A stretch of 5,370 bases of DNA from an uncultured Actinomycetes bacterium. GTDB lineage: Bacteria > Actinomycetota > Actinomycetes > Nanopelagicales > Nanopelagicaceae. A program made the translations under genes and the position numbers. The notes beneath the pieces were generated by a model, which saw nothing but the letters and a program-made list of their open reading frames with translations, was not told where the DNA came from and did no database searches. Every line of letters begins with the position of its first letter. The stretch's first letter is position 1. The DNA lies in NCBI GenBank assembly GCA_903922325.1, contig CAIXTG010000148.1, positions 1-5,370 of the forward strand, in the 5' to 3' direction. This document shows, piece by piece, positions 1-5,370 of the stretch.

Positions 1-770
1 AGATCAGCCAAAAGCGAAATCTCAAGATCGGCTAGATCAAGTTCAGCTGCAACTTGATTCGCCCACCCATCGAGAGCATCGGCATCATCGCGCAATAGAT
101 CGGCACTGCGGGCAAGTGCTTCGGTAATTCCGGGGCCGATGCTTTCTTCTAACTTTGGCAGAGCATCTGTGCGCACGCGAACTCGAGCAAATTGTGAATC
201 TGAATTATGCGGGTCAATCCAAGGAGTTAAGTTATTTTCGGCACACGCAGCTAAAGTTTCCGAGCGAGTTATTTCTAAAAGCGGCCGACAATATTTTCCA
301 GTGCATCGTGCCATTCCAGAAAGTGATCGCGCACCTGATCCGCGAGCTAAACCTAATAGAACGCTTTCGGCTTGATCATTAAGTGTATGGCCAAGGAAAA
401 TTAACTTTGCATTATGTTTTTCAGCAATTTGATCAAGTGCTGCGTATCGAGCGCGACGAGCAGATGCTTCTAGCCCATCAATCATTTCGACATTAACTTG
501 AACAATTTCGCTTTGTGAGATTCCTAATTCTAAAAGTTGTGCGCAAACTTTTGTTGCTTGTTCACCAGAATTATTCTGCAGTTGGTGATCAATCGTTACG
601 CCCACCAAATTAATCAACGCATTTTTAGATTCCGGAACAAGTGCTGCAGCAAGAGCTAATGAATCAGCACCGCCAGAGACAGCAACTAAGACTGTGTCTC
701 CTGCACCGCAACCAGAAAGGCATTCACGCACCGCACTACGAATTGCTACCGTTGCTGGGTTTGTGCTCAC
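1..770 (-). CDS. tilS: tRNA(Ile)-lysidine synthase TilS (3' end outside window)
   Basis: TilS is a cytoplasmic ATP-dependent ligase. It attaches lysine to C34 of the AUA-reading tRNA-Ile, changing both its codon reading and its aminoacylation from Met to Ile. My reverse-strand translation gives 256 residues before the left edge. The PP-loop ATP-binding motif SGGADS is at residues 32-37, after the strand DTVLVAV. The second N-type ATPase signature, LGHTLNDQAESVLLGLARGS, is at about 126-145. It is followed by RPLLEITRSE (about 162-171) and PWIDPHNSD (about 183-191), then a helical region. All are standard TilS landmarks in the right order. The start is GTG at 770: no Shine-Dalgarno is visible, but TAGTCT at 778-783 lies 7 bases upstream, fitting a leaderless mRNA. 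An in-frame GTG at 794 would overlap the upstream gene and has no supporting signal. The C-terminal part, including the stop, is missing. The family assignment is very secure. Confidence 0.96.
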   Translation of the reverse strand, partial: MSTNPATVAIRSAVRECLSGCGAGDTVLVAVSGGADSLALAAALVPESKNALINLVGVTIDHQLQNNSGEQATKVCAQLLELGISQSEIVQVNVEMIDGLEASARRARYAALDQIAEKHNAKLIFLGHTLNDQAESVLLGLARGSGARSLSGMARCTGKYCRPLLEITRSETLAACAENNLTPWIDPHNSDSQFARVRVRTDALPKLEESIGPGITEALARSADLLRDDADALDGWANQVAAELDLADLEISLLAD

Positions 771-777
771 GGGGTTA

Positions 778-783
778 AGACTA
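778..783 (-). promoter_or_regulatory. Candidate -10 element of tilS (leaderless)
   Basis: On the minus strand the hexamer TAGTCT fits TANNNT and is followed by 7 bases (TAACCCC) before the GTG start of tilS, so transcription would begin at or next to the start codon. Its first three bases are the TAG stop codon of the NlpC/P60 gene. The -35 position (about 801-806, TAATGC) does not resemble TTGACA. The call rests on spacing and on the same arrangement at three other genes in the window. Confidence 0.5.
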
Positions 784-1980
784 GACCCGACCACCAAATG
801 GCATTAAGCCCTTAATGCTATAAATATTTGAGTAAAGCAAACCCTTGCCCTTGGAATTTGCTTCCCACATCATGCCGTTTCCAGCATAAATCGTGATGTG
901 GTGGATGCTTGAAATAGTTCCTTTATACGAATAGAACAAGAGATCGCCAGGCACTAACTCGCTGAGTTTCACATGCTTGGTGTATCCCGCGTATAACGCT
1001 GAGTTTAAGCGATCCCAGTTTGGCCAACCTAAGCCAGCAGACTTATAGGCGGCATAAACCAAACCTGAACAATCGAATGAGTTAGGCCCTTGGGTGCCCC
1101 AGATATATGGCTTGCGTGCCAATACTTGTTTCTTTGCAAATGCCACAGCCGCATCTCGTTGGTCTTGCGTGGTGCGGATTGTTGATCGCCCCTTGAAACC
1201 CAGATCTGGCCAAACTTTTGACTGGCCAGGAGTTTGCGCTGCTTGACCAGCTTGAGCTTCTTCAAGCAAAGCTAATTGGCGTTGTTGCTCTAAAGTTATT
1301 CGTACATTTTTTGCTTTAGCTAATTCCTTAATTAATTTATCTTGGACAGCTCTTAACTTATCAACTTCTTTTTGCTGCAGCGCTTTAGCATCATCGGCAA
1401 CTTTCTTAGCTGCCGCTACTTTTTCAGTAGCAGCAACTTGTTTGACTTTGGCTGCATCAGCTACAACTTTTGCCGCGCGAGCAATAATCTCGGCCGCTTT
1501 AAATCGTTCTAGCGCTGCCGTATTTTGATCACCGAGTGATTGCAAAATCGTAATTCGATCAACTAAATCTTGTGGACCATTCGCACTTAACAACGGTTCG
1601 ATATCGCTGAAGGTGCCACCCATTATGTAAGCATTAGCTGCCAACTTACCAATAGTTCGATGTGCGCTAGCAACTTCTGCTGCGGTCTTGCGCGCATATT
1701 CAGCAGCAGCATTTGCTTCAGCAGTGGCTTTTGCTAATTCTGCTCGAGCTTTCACAAAAAGAGCCTGTGCTGCATTTGCTTTTGCAGTGAGAGCTTTTAG
1801 CGTCATATTTGCTGCCGCTAATTTTTTAGCCGCAGCATCAGCTGCTTTCTTTTTCGCTGCTTCAGCCTTTTTTGCCGCTTCAATCTGGGCCAGTGTTGGT
1901 TTCGGGGAGGCGGCATAAACAGCCGTGCTACTACCTAGAAAAGTAAGCGCGACTGCGAGGGCAATAAGCCGCTTCGACAT
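781..1980 (-). CDS. Secreted NlpC/P60 peptidoglycan endopeptidase with N-terminal coiled coil (RipA-like)
   Basis: This is a predicted extracytoplasmic cysteine peptidase that cuts peptidoglycan stem peptides, as expected for cell separation or wall remodelling. Counting from the ATG at 1980, it has 399 residues. Residues 1-23 form a signal peptide: SKR, a hydrophobic core, and cleavage after VYA. Residues about 26-245 are Ala/Lys/Glu-rich helix, probably an antiparallel coiled coil in two halves. The halves are separated by a non-repetitive stretch at about 117-152 containing YIMGGTFSDIEPLLS. A linker follows to about 270, then the NlpC/P60 domain to the C-terminus. FDCSGL places the nucleophile at Cys304 and IHHITIYAG the base at His361. 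Glu373 sits 12 residues later, in the position of the third catalytic residue. An upstream in-frame ATG at 1986 would add two residues. I prefer 1980 because TATCCT at 1987-1992 ends 6 bases before it, which would leave the 1986 ATG outside the transcript. The exact cleavage site in peptidoglycan cannot be read from sequence. Confidence 0.93.
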   Translation of the reverse strand: MSKRLIALAVALTFLGSSTAVYAASPKPTLAQIEAAKKAEAAKKKAADAAAKKLAAANMTLKALTAKANAAQALFVKARAELAKATAEANAAAEYARKTAAEVASAHRTIGKLAANAYIMGGTFSDIEPLLSANGPQDLVDRITILQSLGDQNTAALERFKAAEIIARAAKVVADAAKVKQVAATEKVAAAKKVADDAKALQQKEVDKLRAVQDKLIKELAKAKNVRITLEQQRQLALLEEAQAGQAAQTPGQSKVWPDLGFKGRSTIRTTQDQRDAAVAFAKKQVLARKPYIWGTQGPNSFDCSGLVYAAYKSAGLGWPNWDRLNSALYAGYTKHVKLSELVPGDLLFYSYKGTISSIHHITIYAGNGMMWEANSKGKGLLYSNIYSIKGLMPFGGRV

Positions 1981-1986
1981 GCTCAT

Positions 1987-1992
1987 AGGATA
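1987..1992 (-). promoter_or_regulatory. Candidate -10 element of the NlpC/P60 gene (leaderless)
   Basis: TATCCT on the minus strand fits TANNNT and lies exactly 6 bases (ATGAGC) upstream of the ATG at 1980. Transcription would therefore start on that ATG. No good Shine-Dalgarno sits at normal distance: an AAGGTG at 2000-2005 is 13 bases from the 1986 ATG and 19 from the 1980 ATG. No TTGACA-like -35 is visible. Confidence 0.5.
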
Positions 1993-1995
1993 AAT

Positions 1996-2027
1996 GGGGC
2001 ACCTTAGAAATGAGCTAGACGCGCCCC
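1996..2027. repeat. Imperfect inverted repeat upstream of the NlpC/P60 gene
   Basis: GGGGC at 1996-2000 is complementary to GCCCC at 2023-2027. Inside these arms, TAG (2005-2007) pairs with CTA (2015-2017), with mismatches and a bulge between the outer and inner arms. The dyad lies just upstream of the proposed -10 of the NlpC/P60 gene and downstream of the permease stop. It could be a weak terminator for the ABC operon, although no U-tract follows (the minus strand reads ATTTATCC), or an operator over the -35 region. The remainder of the 72-base gap (1981-2052) holds only an 8-base direct repeat, CCTAATTA, at 2037-2044 and 2052-2059. Confidence 0.4.
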
Positions 2028-2052
2028 GTGTTATTACCTAATTAAGTCAGCC

Positions 2053-2859
2053 CTAATTAGATACGTCACGTCGCTTGAAAAGCGTAATCACAATTGCGCT
2101 GCTTGCCACCAAATAAATTGCAACCATTATTACTGAGTGGGTATAAGAAATATCAGTTGTGCCACCAACTGCGATTGTTGACATCAAGCTTCCTGGCATC
2201 CAAGTACCTAGACTTGATTTAACTGCAACGAGAATATTCTCCACAATCAATAACCAGATAACTCCCAGCGAAATAGCGCTGATTGGCGAACGAAGTAGAA
2301 GTCCCAAAATCATGCCTACTGTGCCGAACGCGATTACCGACAAGAGCACATTTCCAAAAGTCTTTGCCATTTCTTGAAGCGCATCTGTAGTTACCCAGGC
2401 ATCGGTAGCAACTTTCGCTTTTCCGGATAGACCAAAAGCTAACGACATGCTGACAACCGCAGCGAGCATTACCATCACAATTGCAAATGAGGCCATTGAT
2501 ACATATTTGCCCAGCAGCAATTGCAGACGACGAGGTTGGCGCACCAATAAGTTACGCAAAGTTCCGTAGGTGTATTCCTGGGCAGTTTGAGCAGCAAAAA
2601 CGCAAAGAGCAACAATTCCGAGTAACCCAGCTGCATTACTAAAGCCAATGGTTAAACCACTTGGCAATTGCAATATCTCGCGAGAAATCATGTTGCCACG
2701 ATCAGAGTTTCCTTGCGGAGAATCAATTAGTAAAAATAGTAAAGAAGTTACTAGTCCAGTTAAACCGGCCGATGCCAGCATGGTGCCTAGAAAAAGTGTA
2801 GGTCGACGAAGTTTGCGCCACTCGGCTCTAAAAACTTGGCCTTTTAATAGTTGGTTCAT
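2053..2859 (-). CDS. ABC-2 type transporter permease
   Basis: This is the membrane subunit of an ABC exporter, working with the ATPase encoded immediately upstream. Its 268 residues begin with a basic cytoplasmic segment (FRAEWRKLRRP, about 10-20) that is characteristic of ABC-2 permeases. About six hydrophobic segments follow, near residues 21-45, 71-93, 119-143, 167-189, 193-214 and 242-261. The loop QEYTYGTLRNLLVRQPRR (about 94-111), between the second and third segments, matches the coupling-helix region of BcrB/NatB-like permeases, where the E...TLR pattern is conserved. The protein ends in a basic tail (FKRRD). The ATG start overlaps the ATPase stop as ATGA, so translation is probably coupled. 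A purine-rich GGGGGA lies 6 bases upstream. Nothing here identifies the substrate: peptide/antibiotic, lipid or ion export are all possible for this family. Confidence 0.9.
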   Translation of the reverse strand: MNQLLKGQVFRAEWRKLRRPTLFLGTMLASAGLTGLVTSLLFLLIDSPQGNSDRGNMISREILQLPSGLTIGFSNAAGLLGIVALCVFAAQTAQEYTYGTLRNLLVRQPRRLQLLLGKYVSMASFAIVMVMLAAVVSMSLAFGLSGKAKVATDAWVTTDALQEMAKTFGNVLLSVIAFGTVGMILGLLLRSPISAISLGVIWLLIVENILVAVKSSLGTWMPGSLMSTIAVGGTTDISYTHSVIMVAIYLVASSAIVITLFKRRDVSN

Positions 2860-3764
2860 TCGGAATCCCCCGTCATTTCGAAGAAAGTTTCTTCTAGGCT
2901 GGGCAGCATCGGTGATAGTTGCGAGAGCGTGATGCCTGCAGCAAATGCTGATTTATTAAGTTCGGCCGCCCATTCGGCAGGCCCTTCGATATGTGCAACA
3001 CCACTTCGAATTGTTGATTTATGGCCAGCTGCTGCAGCGATTTCCGAAATCTTTGGCAAATCACTTTCATTTGGCGTCTTAACTAAAATGAATGGTTGTT
3101 GCGCCAAAAATAAATCTTCGATTTTGCCGGCGAATAAAACTTTTCCTTTGCGCAACATCACTAAATGCTGACTGATCAACTCGAGCTCTGAAAGCAAATG
3201 CGAAGACACAAAAACTGTGGTGCCTTCTTGAGCGAGTGATTTCAACAAATCTCTAATCTCTTGAATTCCTTCTGGATCCAAACCGTTAGTTGGTTCATCG
3301 AGTATTAAAAGTTTTGGATTAGGCAAAAGTGCTGCCGCAATTCCAAGCCGTTGTTTCATTCCCAATGAGTAAGTCTTATATTTCGAATTACCGCGATCTC
3401 CCAACCCAACACGTTCTAGAAGTGATTGCACATGGTCGGTGCCATAACCACCTAGCGTTGCTAATACATTTAAATTTTCGCGTCCTGTTAGCGCTGGATA
3501 GAAAGCCGGGCCTTCGATCATCGCGCCAACATTGGCCAAATATTTTTCAGGATGCTTAATCGAATGACCCAAGATTTCGCCAGAGCCGCCAGTAGGTGAG
3601 ATCAAGCCCAACAACATGCGAATAGTGGTGGTCTTGCCAGACCCATTTGGCCCGACGAAACCACAAACAGTGCCCATCGGTACTTCGAAATTAGCGTGTG
3701 ACACTGCAAACGTATCGCCATATTTCTTGCTTAAATCTTGAACAGCTACTGCGAGAATACTCAT
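2856..3764 (-). CDS. ABC transporter ATP-binding protein (BcrA/NatA-type)
   Basis: This is the cytoplasmic ATPase that powers the adjacent ABC-2 permease. With the ATG at 3764 it has 302 residues, normal for the family. The motifs, in order, are: Walker A GPNGSGKTT (38-46); a Q-loop region VGAMIEGPAFYP (79-90) with Glu84 where many ABC proteins have Gln; the signature YSLGMKQR (132-139); Walker B LLILDE (152-157); the D-loop GLDP (161-164); and the H-loop SSH (187-189). A C-terminal extension of about 80 residues ends in SLEETFFEMTG, typical of drug/bacitracin-type exporters. An upstream in-frame ATG at 3872 would add 36 residues reading antisense into metZ and spoil the usual N-terminus, so it is rejected. 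TATTGT 7 bases upstream supports a leaderless start at 3764. It is the first gene of a two-gene operon and overlaps the permease by 4 bases. The substrate is unknown. Confidence 0.95.
   Translation of the reverse strand: MSILAVAVQDLSKKYGDTFAVSHANFEVPMGTVCGFVGPNGSGKTTTIRMLLGLISPTGGSGEILGHSIKHPEKYLANVGAMIEGPAFYPALTGRENLNVLATLGGYGTDHVQSLLERVGLGDRGNSKYKTYSLGMKQRLGIAAALLPNPKLLILDEPTNGLDPEGIQEIRDLLKSLAQEGTTVFVSSHLLSELELISQHLVMLRKGKVLFAGKIEDLFLAQQPFILVKTPNESDLPKISEIAAAAGHKSTIRSGVAHIEGPAEWAAELNKSAFAAGITLSQLSPMLPSLEETFFEMTGDSE
2866..2871 (-). promoter_or_regulatory. Candidate ribosome-binding site of the permease gene
   Basis: GGGGGA on the minus strand, inside the last codons of the ATPase gene, is followed by a 6-base spacer (TTCCGA) and the permease ATG. 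It is an imperfect Shine-Dalgarno. It is the only start in this window with a purine-rich sequence at proper distance, consistent with this being the internal gene of an operon whose first genes are leaderless. Confidence 0.45.
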
Positions 3765-3771
3765 GCCCACC

Positions 3772-3777
3772 ACAATA
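3772..3777 (-). promoter_or_regulatory. Candidate -10 element of the ABC exporter operon (leaderless)
   Basis: TATTGT on the minus strand fits TANNNT and is followed by 7 bases (GGTGGGC) before the ATPase ATG at 3764. Its -35 position would fall at about 3795-3800, directly against the metZ start codon, and shows no TTGACA match. The GGTGGG next to the ATG is too close to act as a normal Shine-Dalgarno. Confidence 0.5.
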
Positions 3778-3788
3778 GCCCTTCCCCT

Positions 3789-3794
3789 TACACT
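3789..3794 (+). promoter_or_regulatory. Candidate -10 element of metZ (leaderless)
   Basis: TACACT fits TANNNT and ends 6 bases (TGGCGC) before the metZ ATG at 3801, placing the transcription start on the A of the ATG. No Shine-Dalgarno is present upstream. The -35 position (about 3766-3771) lies directly beside the ATPase start codon and is not TTGACA-like. With no 5' UTR, a leader riboswitch (SAM or T-box) on this gene is excluded if this promoter is the one used. Confidence 0.55.
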
Positions 3795-3800
3795 TGGCGC

Positions 3801-5021
3801 ATGAGTAAAGATGCTTGGGGCTACCAAGAACCGAACCGCCGCCCTGCCCCGAATTGGAAAGTTAACCCACAAACTTCTCAGGTTCGCGCTGGCGTAACCC
3901 GCACTGGGTTTGGTGAAACTTCTGAAGCCCTCTTTCTAAACAGTGGATTTACCTACTCTTCAGCGCAAGAAGCTGAAGATTCATTTACTGATGAAACTGA
4001 TCATTTTGTTTATAGCCGGTTTGGAAACCCAACCGTTGCAATGTTTGAAAATCGCTTAGCCGAACTTGAAGGCGCCGAACTTTGCGTAGCTACCGGTTCC
4101 GGCATGTCCGCCATGTTTGCATCCATTGCATGCATGGTTAAAGCCGGAGATCGTGTTGTTGCATCGGCTGCGATGTTTAGCTCTTGTCATGTTGTGCTAA
4201 CTGAATTCTTGCCAGCCTGGGGTGTTGAAGTTGAACTTGTTAAAGGTACTGATGAAAAAGTTTGGGCTGAGGCGCTAAACAAGCCGACCAAAGTTGTTTT
4301 CCTCGAATCTCCAAGTAACCCATTAATGGAAATTGTTGATATTCGAATGATTTCTGACTTGGCACATAAAGTTGGTGCAACTGTAATTGTTGATAACGTA
4401 ATGGCTTCACCAATTATGCAACGCCCACTCGAACTTGGCGCCGATGTAGTTATGTATTCAGCTACAAAACATATTGATGGTCAGGGTCGCGTTCTTGCTG
4501 GTGCAGTGCTTGGTAGCTTCGGGTACATGAATGAGTATTTCAAACCATTCTTCCGCCATACCGGGCCATCGTTAAGTCCATTTAATGCTTGGGTGCTTTT
4601 AAAGTCACTCGAAACTTTAGATATGCGCGTTGAACGTATGGCTAATAACGCGCAGAAAATTGCCGAGTTTTTAGAAACTCGTCCGGAAATTGAAGTTGTA
4701 AGTTTCCCTGGCTTGCCATCACACCCTGGTCACGAGATAGCCAAGAAGCAGATGAACGGCTTTGGTACCACTATTGGTATTACGTTTAAGGGCACCAAGA
4801 AAGATGTATATAAGTTCATGGATGCATTGCGAATCATTGATATTTCCAACAATTTAGGCGATAGCAAGTCACTAATTACCCACCCAGCCTCAACTACTCA
4901 TCGCCGGTTAAGTCAGCCAGATCAACTAGCTATGGGAATTACTGCAACCACTTTGCGGCTTTCAGTTGGCCTGGAACACAGCGATGATCTAATTAAAGAT
5001 ATTGCACAAGCGCTCGGCTAA
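3801..5021 (+). CDS. metZ: O-succinylhomoserine sulfhydrylase MetZ
   Basis: This is a cytoplasmic PLP enzyme of the Cys/Met metabolism family. MetZ condenses O-succinylhomoserine with sulfide to give homocysteine, the direct-sulfhydrylation route to methionine. From the ATG at 3801 it has 406 residues, the usual length. Visible family features are YSRFGNPT (71-78; Tyr and Arg contact PLP phosphate of the neighbouring subunit), ATGSGMSA (97-104), ESPSNP (169-174), VDNV with the pyridine-binding Asp198, SATKHIDGQGR with the Schiff-base Lys223, and TLRLSVGLEH (384-393) with the substrate-carboxylate Arg386. The HIDGQGR run after the lysine, together with DNVMASPIMQRPLELGAD, is characteristic of MetZ rather than MetB, so cystathionine gamma-synthase is less likely. 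O-acetylhomoserine use cannot be excluded from sequence. An in-frame ATG at 3738 would add 21 residues antisense to the ATPase gene and is rejected in favour of the leaderless 3801 start. The gene converges on ctaB with a 1-base gap. Confidence 0.94.
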   Translation: MSKDAWGYQEPNRRPAPNWKVNPQTSQVRAGVTRTGFGETSEALFLNSGFTYSSAQEAEDSFTDETDHFVYSRFGNPTVAMFENRLAELEGAELCVATGSGMSAMFASIACMVKAGDRVVASAAMFSSCHVVLTEFLPAWGVEVELVKGTDEKVWAEALNKPTKVVFLESPSNPLMEIVDIRMISDLAHKVGATVIVDNVMASPIMQRPLELGADVVMYSATKHIDGQGRVLAGAVLGSFGYMNEYFKPFFRHTGPSLSPFNAWVLLKSLETLDMRVERMANNAQKIAEFLETRPEIEVVSFPGLPSHPGHEIAKKQMNGFGTTIGITFKGTKKDVYKFMDALRIIDISNNLGDSKSLITHPASTTHRRLSQPDQLAMGITATTLRLSVGLEHSDDLIKDIAQALG

Positions 5022-5022
5022 T

Positions 5023-5370
5023 TTAGATTAAAACTGCTGCAACAAGTAGTACTGAATACAAACTCAAGTAAGTAATCGACCACTGGAAAACTTTGGCTGC
5101 AACTTTGCCATAATCTGGATTACTTCCACGAAGTTGCGCAAGCGTTATAGCGAATACGCAAAACAGAAGTGCGTTAACAATCTGAACCCAAAGTGAAAGT
5201 TCAGCAAAGTTTATTGTGACAACCGAAGCGATAAACATGGCAATAGTGTGAAACCACATTTGGCTATGCAAATTCTTTTGTGAAGTAACGCCTGGCAACA
5301 TTGGAATTCCGGCTGCGTTGTAATCATCTTTATATTTAATTGCAAGTGCCCAAAAGTGTGGCGGTGTCCA
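5023..5370 (-). CDS. ctaB: Protoheme IX farnesyltransferase (heme o synthase), C-terminal part
   Basis: CtaB is a polytopic membrane prenyltransferase of the UbiA superfamily. It adds farnesyl from farnesyl diphosphate to heme B to make heme O, the precursor of heme A in aa3-type cytochrome oxidase. The reading frame is open to the right edge, so the 5' part lies outside the window. The visible 115 residues begin WTPPHFWALAIKYKDDY, then AAGIPMLP: this is the near-invariant CtaB/CyoE block around the second Asp-rich region. Three hydrophobic segments follow, at about 38-54, 59-79 and 95-115 of the visible part, and the protein ends right after the last one, as is common in this family. The first Met in view (5301) lies within the conserved IPMLP and is not a start. 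The TAA stop is one base from the metZ stop on the other strand. No intrinsic terminator is evident on either strand, so convergent read-through is plausible. Confidence 0.95.
   Translation of the reverse strand, partial: WTPPHFWALAIKYKDDYNAAGIPMLPGVTSQKNLHSQMWFHTIAMFIASVVTINFAELSLWVQIVNALLFCVFAITLAQLRGSNPDYGKVAAKVFQWSITYLSLYSVLLVAAVLI

Noticed and set aside
139..382. Two overlapping short plus-strand frames opposite tilS
   Set aside because: They overlap each other and lie wholly within well-conserved TilS coding sequence; no recognisable domain.
1688..1918. Ala/Phe-rich open frame on the plus strand opposite the coiled coil
   Set aside because: It is the antisense image of Ala/Lys codons in the NlpC/P60 coiled coil (GCT/AAA read as AGC/TTT), with no promoter or domain.
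1981..2052. c-di-AMP (ydaO-type) riboswitch, sometimes found before actinobacterial wall hydrolase genes
   Set aside because: The gap is only 72 bases, too short for this riboswitch class, and the proposed promoter leaves no 5' UTR.
2037..2059. 8-base direct repeat CCTAATTA as an operator or mobile-element scar
   Set aside because: It is short and AT-rich, with 7 bases between copies and no accompanying element; chance is a sufficient explanation.
2648..3171. Plus-strand open frames opposite the permease/ATPase junction
   Set aside because: They are antisense to two clearly recognised ABC transporter genes and show no family features.
3738..3800. Longer metZ start at ATG 3738
   Set aside because: The added 21 residues (His- and Pro-rich) read antisense over the ATPase start and do not resemble MetZ N-termini. 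The ATG at 3801 has a well-spaced -10 hexamer.
3765..3800. SAM riboswitch or T-box leader for metZ
   Set aside because: Only 36 bases separate the divergent start codons, so there is no space for a leader.
3765..3872. Longer ABC ATPase start at ATG 3872
   Set aside because: The extra 36 residues lie antisense within metZ, and the typical ATPase N-terminus begins at MSILAVAVQDLSKKYG.
5023..5301. A stand-alone 92-residue membrane protein starting at ATG 5301
   Set aside because: The frame continues upstream to the window edge and encodes the conserved CtaB block WTPPHFWALAI, so the Met is internal.

Overview
The window looks like chromosomal core sequence from a streamlined, moderately AT-leaning actinobacterium. 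Four things suggest this: an actinobacterial-type TilS, a RipA-like NlpC/P60 protein with a long Ala/Lys-rich coiled coil, a MetZ-type sulfhydrylase, and leaderless promoters in front of every gene whose promoter region is visible. A freshwater acI/Nanopelagicales-like lineage is my best guess, but this is inference from style and gene content, not a database match.

Layout. Positions 1-770 (minus strand) hold the 5' two thirds or more of tilS, cut by the left edge. Ten bases upstream of it, 781-1980 (minus) encodes a secreted NlpC/P60 peptidoglycan hydrolase. After a 72-base gap containing an imperfect inverted repeat comes a two-gene ABC-2 type exporter operon, also on the minus strand: ATPase at 2856-3764 and permease at 2053-2859, overlapping by ATGA. 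A 36-base divergent promoter region (3765-3800) separates this operon from metZ (3801-5021, plus), an O-succinylhomoserine sulfhydrylase. metZ converges, with one base between the stop codons, on the 3' end of ctaB (5023 to beyond 5370, minus), heme o synthase, cut by the right edge. There is no gene-free stretch longer than about 75 bases.

How the genes relate. They are mostly unconnected housekeeping functions packed tightly: tRNA-Ile lysidine modification, cell-wall cleavage, an exporter of unknown substrate, sulfide assimilation into homocysteine/methionine, and heme O supply for the terminal oxidase. The one shared theme I can see is regulatory. tilS, the NlpC/P60 gene, the ABC ATPase and metZ each have a TANNNT -10 hexamer ending 6-7 bases before the start codon, as expected for leaderless mRNAs. 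The internal permease gene instead has a purine-rich ribosome-binding-site candidate and a translational-coupling overlap.

I found no mobile element, CRISPR array, tRNA, rRNA or clear novel system. The observations most worth a second look are the compact back-to-back leaderless promoters at 3765-3800, the tilS promoter overlapping the preceding stop codon, and the inverted repeat upstream of the NlpC/P60 gene.
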